Shown one piece after another: positions 57,500 through 64,000 of a DNA stretch of 64,000 nt (position 1 is the first letter of the stretch; the number at the start of each line of letters is the position of its first letter). Source of the stretch: Agarophyton chilense (taxonomy: Eukaryota > Rhodophyta > Florideophyceae > Gracilariales > Gracilariaceae); NCBI GenBank assembly GCA_030374765.1, contig JARGXX010000033.1:620001-684000 (forward strand), in the 5' to 3' direction. A model generated the notes under the pieces. That model did not search any database. It was not told the DNA's origin and saw only the letters and a list, made by a program, of their open reading frames with translations. The position numbers were made by a program, and so were the translations under genes.

Positions 57500-60400
57500 A
57501 TTCCGATAAAGTCGGTATATCGGAGAGACCCCGTGAAGGGTGCGGTACCACGGCGGGGCGTGGTGCAACCGTTGTCCCCGTGATCTCCGAGGCCATTTCG
57601 ACGGGGGCTGATGCGTTTTCCGCCTGCGACGGTGGGGCGGCTACGATGCGGTCTTGTGAAAGACGTTCGTGGTCGCCGTTCTTGTCCACCACAACGGTGC
57701 CGGGGAGGGAAGACACGACCCGGAACGGTCCTTCAGCGACAGGCGAGAGCTTGTGACGCTTGTCGGTCAGGGGGTTGTAGTACTCCCGGCGAACGAACAC
57801 GTAGGTTCCCGGCTTGGGCGGTGCCGGTAGTGGTCTGCGTAAGCGGTTATCAAAATCCTGCTTGTAGGCGGCCTGGGCACGTTCCACGGACTTCCGGGCG
57901 ACCGGTACGAGCTTGGGAATCCAGTTCTTCTACTTGAGGCCGTATTGACTCACGGATGTGAAAGAGTTGACCCTGTGTTGGGGTTCGACCGCCACTGGTG
58001 GGGGTTTCCTGGAGAGCACAAGCTCGAAGGGAGTCAGACCGGTTGTCCGGTGAACCTGCGTGTTGTAGGCCTAGGTAATAGCATCAGAATAAATGTCCCA
58101 CGTCATTAGGTGATCGGATACGTAGGAGCGTAGCGACGCGAGTAGGGTGCGGTTGAGGCGTTCCACCTGCCCGTTTGTTTGCGGGTGGTAGGTGGTAGTA
58201 AACAGGTTCTTGACGTCGAGGATGCGGCAGACGTCCTGAAAGAACATAGAGGCGAACTGCTTACCGTTATCGGATATAACCTCTATCGGAGGGCCATAAA
58301 CGAACGCCCAGTGCGTAACGAAGGCGTTCGCAACCGTGAAAGCGGTGATCTTCCGTAAAGGTACGGTGCGCACCAGCTTCGAAAAGCGGTCAGTGATAAC
58401 CAAGAGGAACTTGTTTCCCTTGTGCTTCTTTAGTAGAGGCCCGAGAATGTCGATTGCAACAAACTCGAGGGGCGCCCTTGCGGGGAAAAGCTTCATCCGT
58501 TTGGAGTGCTTCCGGAGTTTCACCCGGTTCTTTGCGCATTGGGTGCAGAACTGCACCGTAGCGTAGCAATCAACCGCCATAGCGGGCCAATACAAGTCCC
58601 TTCGCAGGGTTAGATAAAGTTTTCTCCCACCGGAGAGTCCCCCGAGGGGCGGGTAGTGTGAGAGGTGGAGCACCCTGGTTTGCAGGGTGTGGGGGACCAT
58701 GATCTGGGATCGGTGGTCCACCGTCTGGACGAGGTAACCGATGTCTTTTATCTCGAACGGGAGGTCCTCTCCACCGTTTAGGCGGGCCCGTATGCGCGTG
58801 CAGAACGGGTCGCCGAACTGTTGTCGGATCATCTCCTCGGTGGAGATGGGTACAAAGGTCCCGGGGACGGGTGTTTCATTCTCGCGCGCTGCGAGTAGCT
58901 CATCCATTTCCATGTTGTCTTCCCCGGTTTCGGGCCAATCCGACTCCGTCGGTGTTTCCCCTTCCAAGGTAAAGCACGGGATCTCGTCGACCTCCGGGTC
59001 GGCAAGGGCTTCACCTGTCGTAGATAATCGAGAGAGGGCGTCTGCTTGGGTGTTCCGGACACCCTTTTTGTAGACGACCTCGAAGTCGAATTCTGCCAAG
59101 CGGAGGCGCCACCGCATTAAGCGGCCAGAAGGATCTGCGATGTTCAGCAGCCACCTCAACGAGGCATGGTCCGTGTACACGGTGAAATGAACGCCCATGA
59201 GGTATGGGCGCAGAGTGGATAGCGCCCAGATCACTGCGAGGCACTCCTTCTCGGAGACCGAGTAGTTGCGCTCGTGGGTGTTCAGCGTGCGGGACAAATA
59301 GCCAATTGGTTTGCGTTCCCCCTCGGGGGTGGTTTGGAACAGGGCGCAGCCCACCTGGTGGTCGCTGGCGTCGGTGTCGATGGAGTAGGGAAGCCCAGGT
59401 TTGGGCAAGGATAGGATGGGAGCTGTCGTAACTGCCTTAATCAAGGAGCGAAAAGATTCCGACTGATCGGTGGTAAATGGCGCAAGCTTTGGTGGCTGGC
59501 CCTTCCGCAGTAGCGCGTTTAGCGCAGCGGCGATATTTGAGAAACTCGGTATAAACCGGCCATAGACGTTGACCAGACCTAAAAAGGATCTGAGCTCCGT
59601 TTGAGTACGGGGCTCCTTTGCCTCGCAGAGGGACTTGATACGAACTTGTTCGATCATTAACCGTCCTGGACGGATGACGTGCCCGAGATACTTCACCGTG
59701 TCGGTGAAGAACTCGCACTTCCTCCACTTGAGGGTTATTCCTGCGTCTCGCAGTACGGTCATCACGTCCCGCACGTGGGTCAGGTGATCGTCCAGGTTTC
59801 TGGAAAAGACAATGATGTCGTCCAAGTAGACAAGGCACGTGCGCCACTTGAAACGCGACATCAGTATGTCTATTGCCCATGGAAAGGTGGCCCGTGCATT
59901 GGTTAAACCAAACGGCATCCGCTTGAAGCGGTAGGAACCCGATTGGCAAACAAACGCGGTTTTGTCTCGGTCCTCTTCCCGGACTGGGACTTGCCAGTAG
60001 CCCCAGTTAGCATCCAGAGCCGTAAACCCGGTAGCGTCCCCGAGCGAGTCTATACACTCGTCCATGCGCGGAATCGGGTAGGTGTCCCTCACGGTGACGG
60101 CATTGAGGCGGCGGTAGTCAACGCAAAACCGCCATGTACCGTCAGCCTTGAGGGCCAGCACCACCGGTGAAGTGCAAGGAGATTGGGCGGGCTCGATGAC
60201 TCCAGCACGGAGCATCTTGTCCACCTGAAATTCTTCCTCCTCCCGAGCTTTCGGTCCCGCCCTGTAAGGGGGTTGTGCAACCGGACGTGCGTCTGGTAGC
60301 AAGTCAATCCGATGTTCGGTTGTATTGATCTCACCCAGTGAGCCGTCCCACATTGTGGTAGACTCGCGTAGCATTCCGCGTAAACGGTCCCGGTGTGAGA

Positions 60401-61625
60401 CCGGTACATGACTCAGGTCCAGGTCCTCGAGGGCCTTGATCGGGTCTATCTTATCGTAGCTCGTAGTCTGGGCCCTGGTGTCAGGTGTGGGAACCGACGA
60501 GGTCGGAAATGCATCCGTCTTGACGGTTTTATCGAGCGCCAACTGCTGTGCCTCCCCGGAGATTTCCGCACCGGATACCGGGAGACCATCCTCGGTAGAG
60601 GAAGTTATTCCGAGTACTTCAGCAGCCGTCACCTTTGTAGGGAGCATTGCGAGCGGGTGCGGCGTCACAGACCCAATGACTTGGTTCTTTGCCAGCGTCT
60701 GGGGAGCCTTTCCCAGATTAGCAACCAACACCCTGAAAAGGGAATTCGGCATGACTTGCACGATTCCGTTCGCAACGGTTAACTGAAATCTCTCGTACAA
60801 CGAGGGCAAGGGCTGAACAACCCGAAGACCGTGTTGACGGGAATTGACTGAAACCATAACCTGGCTCTCCGGGGGTATGGTGACTGACGAGGCAACGCGT
60901 AGCTTCGTAGAATCCCGGTTCGCCGGTGTGGGTTCCTGCGCAGCAGGTAGAGGAACGTGTTTCCTCGATGCCCGCTTCAGCGGTTGACGAACAATGGGGA
61001 CGGTCGATCCGTTCTCAAGTTCCACCTGCTTAAGGCGTGGGCGGATGGCGTCGACAAACCTGTCGCAGTAGTCACATCCCAGTATAACTGTCGCGGCCAG
61101 CGAGCGGCACACAATAAAAGTTAGTTTAACCACCATCCGCCCTAGCCTGACGACCAGGTCGATCACACCAACCGTTTTCAACGGGTTGTTAGTGGCGTCT
61201 GAGACGTCGGGTACCGTTTCAGAACGGATGAGTGACCGCAATGGCGGGGGTAAAACCGATTCCACAATAAAGTTCGGCCCAGCGCCTGTATCCAGGACAG
61301 TGAGATATCTCACCATAAACTGCGTGTGCAGACCAAGGTCAGCGTAAACCTTGTAGTTACGCTTGGCCATTACCAAGACTCTATCCGGGATCCGGTTATT
61401 TCTAATCCGTATCCACGGTCGACGCAAAACACCGAGGTGTTTAGAGTCGGCGTCTGCAGTGTCCTTCTTGTCAGGATTTTCACCGGGGAGCGAGGCATCG
61501 GCGCCTCGGGCGTCGTCAGCCTCAACTCTGAGGACGCCTCTCCCGAAGGGGAGACTCCCTCTATTCTTTTCCCTGTACAGGGTCCTGGTCGGGCGAAGGC
61601 CCGACTTCCTCGGCCACGAGTGCAT
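57500..61625 (-). other. pol region: protease, RT, RNase H, integrase
   Basis: Domains by position on the minus strand. The aspartic protease core LDTGAGPNF is near 61.3 kb. The reverse transcriptase has YLDDIIVFS near 59.8 kb. The Ty3-type RNase H (IDTDASDHQVGCALFQ, VYTDHASLRWL) is at about 59.1-59.4 kb. The integrase zinc-binding HHCC is near 58.6 kb, and its DDE core (AIDILGP, EVISDNGKQF, HPQTNGQVERLN) is at about 58.1-58.5 kb. The C-terminal GPF-type module (AEGPFRVV) is near 57.7 kb. The domain order is Ty3/gypsy. Confidence 0.93.
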
Positions 61626-63725
61626 GATTCCGTTGCACGGTAGCTACCGCAGGAGCGGGTTGAGATCCACCAGCGTGGTTTGGCGCTGGTGCGGCGCGTG
61701 CCGGCTGAGCCGGTTTGTACCGAGAATTCGGAGTGTGAGCCAATCCGTTGGGGAATTCCGTCTTCGCGCGGAGGTATGACGTGAGTGGCACGGAGCCCTT
61801 CTCCTGCGGGGAGAAGGCTTCGTAATTATCCACCACTCGCGCCATATCGCGTAGCGATAAAAGGCATTGCGGGGAGATGTGCCCGCGCTCGTAGCACAAG
61901 TGGCACACCAACGTCACTCCCGCGTTTCACGGTACGACATTCGGAGCATCGGTGTATCTTCCGGGTTCCCGGTTTCCAACCCATTCAGGGCGCTGACTTC
62001 GTGTCATTCCGTTCGAGTACGGCATACGGGGGGCCGGAGTGCAGCGGTCATTAAGATAAAAGACCTGCCCGTTCTCTGTGTCCCTTGCGGTTGAGTCAAC
62101 CGAGCCATCCATCGTAGACGATAATTGCGTTGTCGGAATAGATAAACCATCGTTATGGATGACATTCATATTGTCATAACCCTGTTTAGGGATGCCATCC
62201 GTCGCAAATGACGGTGAAGAATAGTCCGACTCAAGCAGGAATGCCTTAGCGGCCTTCGACCGGGTTCCCAGATTGCGTGCCCGTAGTGCATCTCCCTCTG
62301 CGCGGGCAAACTGTACGAGTTCAAGGTAGGTCACCTTCGGCTCTTGTTCCCTGTAACGGGCGACAAGAGTCTTGATGGCTGGACCCAAGCCATCAATGAA
62401 CATCGTACAGCGTTCCACAGCGGGGTATACATTACCACAACGGTGGAAAGCCTTATTCAGGCGTACCGAGTAATCGGTCTTGAGCTCGCCGGAGCGTTGT
62501 CGATTGTCTCGCAAAGCGAGTATCGCCGCTTGTATCGCGGAGTTGGTTGCGTAAAAACGCAGAAGGTACTGCACGGCCTCGGGCCAGCAGGTCACATCTC
62601 CTTCGGAGGCTCGAGACGAGCCCCGAACCGACAAAAACTGATCTTCAGCGACACCCCGTAGAAAGTAGGGTAGCGACACGTAGGCTTGTCCTTCGTTCAT
62701 TCCTAGTATATCGGCTTCCGTTACAAAGCGGTGTAAGAAATCCAAGACCAGAATTGGATCATCCCCAGTAAACGACTGGTTACGAAGTGAAAGATGCATC
62801 CGCTTGATGCAGTCTTTTACTTAACCCATGTCACGCGGTGTCCGACCTAAAGAGGAATCTTCTAGCCGGTAATACCAGTAGGACAGGAGTGTCCGGTACA
62901 GAGGGTTGGTGGGCTTCAAGGGTTTGAGACCCGGATGTCGCCGACCCTTGGGGCGCGACCGGATGGCCCCGTAGGTGGCAGAGGACCGCTTTGAGCGGGA
63001 AGAGCGCCCATAACGATCCTGTGGGTCATCGCTCACCGACGAATCGGAACTCTCCGAGTCACTCGGTTTACCATCCGACTCAGATGATGAGTCGAACGGG
63101 TGTCCGTGCTTACGGTTAAAATCCCGGTTCTTCCGGCTCTTCCGGTTCCGCGACTGGGTCTCTCGATGAGAGACAACCGGTCTAGCCGCGTTCGCGGGCG
63201 AGGTTAACGTCCTCTCGGCCGACTCAAGTCGGCTTCGGAGACGCTCGAAGCGATTCTCCATACCTTCTGCGAAGTAAGACGGAGCGCCAAAACACTCGAG
63301 TAGTGTATTGACGTCCGACCGCAATACGCGGATATCCTCGGCTAACTCACTTGTAGTGGGGTTAGCGAGGCTTCCTCGTAAAGGGGTGAACTCCCTCGAG
63401 AGGGTATTGTGAGCAGCCCGCAGTGAGCGGAACTGCTCTTCCAAGCGTACAATCAGCGCTTGGTCGACCAACCGCGGAGGCGGAGAAACCACCTTTGCGA
63501 CGGTCGTTAACCCAAAATCGGGCTGCGGGTCTTCGGTGCCGGGGACCGGTATCTCCCGGGAATCCGGTGTTGGAGCCAGGGCCTGTGGAACATCAGTGCC
63601 CCTGGCATCACCACTTTGGCGGGAACGGCTGCGTGTTGCAGGAGGCTCCATGCTAGGCGGTTTCCTTGGCATTGGCCACACCGTCTCAACAGAAGAATAG
63701 AAAGCAAACCGGTGAGACCACACAA
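61625..63725 (-). other. gag region of the gypsy element
   Basis: On the minus strand a charged, Ser-rich N-terminal part (about 62.8-63.7 kb) is followed by a retrotransposon gag capsid-like domain (about 62.0-62.8 kb; VQYLLRFYATNSAIQAAILALR, VERCTMFIDGLG). A CCHC zinc knuckle lies near 61.9 kb (CHLCYERGHISPQC). Confidence 0.85.
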
Positions 63726-63774
63726 AACCCGTTAAACCGAAAACAACCTCAGAGAGGACACAAGCGGTCTTGAC

Positions 63775-63792
63775 TTCTAAGTCGGGAGACCA
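63775..63792 (-). other. Putative primer-binding site of the gypsy element
   Basis: Three bases inside the 5' LTR the minus strand reads TGGTCTCCCGACTT. TGG complements a tRNA CCA end. The matching tRNA 3' end would be AAGTCGGGAGACCA; neither tRNA-Glu in this window fits. Confidence 0.55.
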
Positions 63793-63795
63793 ATT

Positions 63796-64000
63796 TGTAG
63801 GACAATGCCCCCAAGGGGGAAAACCTACGAAGACGTCCGGATCTTCCTCTCACGAGGTAACCGGCGCTGTAGAGCCCTCCCAGGGATCGGCGCGCAATGC
63901 CGGGTGTAAGCCGGAGCCGAACCGTCGCGACGGGCGGAGGGAGGCTGAAAGAAGCCGAGAATATCCGCCGAAGCGGTGCTTGCGTATCCTCTGAGGAGGC
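63796..64000 (-). repeat. 5' LTR of the chromovirus, partial
   Basis: Direct repeat of 53264-53468 with four differences over 205 positions. It continues beyond the window edge. Confidence 0.95.

Larger units (their letters stand above)
53264..64000 (-). mobile_element. Ty3/gypsy chromovirus, nearly complete, runs off the window
   Basis: Coding strand is minus. In element order: 5' LTR (partly outside), primer-binding site, gag, protease, reverse transcriptase, RNase H, integrase with GPF/Y-type end, chromodomain, an extra antisense open frame, 3' LTR. If both LTRs have the same length the element is about 11.2 kb. The visible LTR stretches differ at 4 of 205 positions, so the insertion is rather young. 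The gag-pol frame is interrupted about three times, one of which may be the normal gag-pol junction. The element is nested in a copia relic. Confidence 0.93.

Noticed and set aside
1-64000. CRISPR arrays, bacterial-type operons, rRNA genes
   Set aside because: None seen. Tandem repeats here are microsatellites without spacers, and the genes have eukaryotic structure.

Overview
The window is nuclear DNA of a photosynthetic eukaryote, most likely a unicellular red alga (inference). Four points support this. A phosphoribulokinase carries an N-terminal plastid leader with a phenylalanine close to the start (MAPAF). An isoamylase-type starch debranching enzyme has no visible targeting peptide, as expected for cytosolic floridean starch. 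Genes are nearly intron-free: only three short GT-AG introns are visible. A tRNA-Glu gene has a 15-nt intron in its D-loop with a bulge-helix-bulge, a gene form known from Cyanidioschyzon merolae. I cannot name the species. The genes are separated by long, GC-rich intergenic stretches full of microsatellites and homopolymers, including runs of 23 to 36 G or C.

Layout. 0.9-8.4 kb: isoamylase, a type I membrane protein of unknown function, a mitochondrial-carrier protein. 11.4-16.2 kb, all on +: CDCA7-type zinc-finger protein, SLC35B-type transporter (possible PAPS carrier), ELO fatty-acid elongase. 16.6-25.1 kb: TRAPPC8/Trs85-like tethering subunit, tRNA-Glu(CTC), phosphoribulokinase, histone H1. 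25.6-30.9 kb: DUF151-UVR (BBD-type) nuclease, an RS-rich protein with a LOTUS-like tail, serine palmitoyltransferase LCB1. 32.5-35.1 kb: a Pro-rich protein with a PP1-docking-like motif and a frame change, tRNA-Glu(TTC) with the D-loop intron, a charged disordered protein. 36.2-49.8 kb: cobalamin-dependent methionine synthase, a small plastid-type DnaJ-zinc-finger membrane protein, a HUWE1/UPL-type HECT ligase, a small Tim chaperone, a PRA1-family protein.

From about 51 kb onward the window is retrotransposon sequence. A broken Ty1/copia relic is cut by a Ty3/gypsy element on the minus strand that carries a chromodomain (chromovirus). The gypsy element begins at 53264 and runs off the window. 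Its two visible LTR stretches differ at 4 of 205 positions, so the insertion is fairly young. It carries a long open frame on the opposite strand, between the chromodomain and the 3' LTR, with its own polyadenylation signal.

The host genes are housekeeping genes from unrelated pathways (carbon fixation, starch, sphingolipid and PUFA lipids, one-carbon metabolism, membrane traffic, chromatin, ubiquitin). I see no operon-like functional cluster. The most unusual items are the tRNA with its D-loop intron, the antisense gene of the chromovirus, the paired hairpins at 35.9 kb, and the frame change in the PP1-motif gene.
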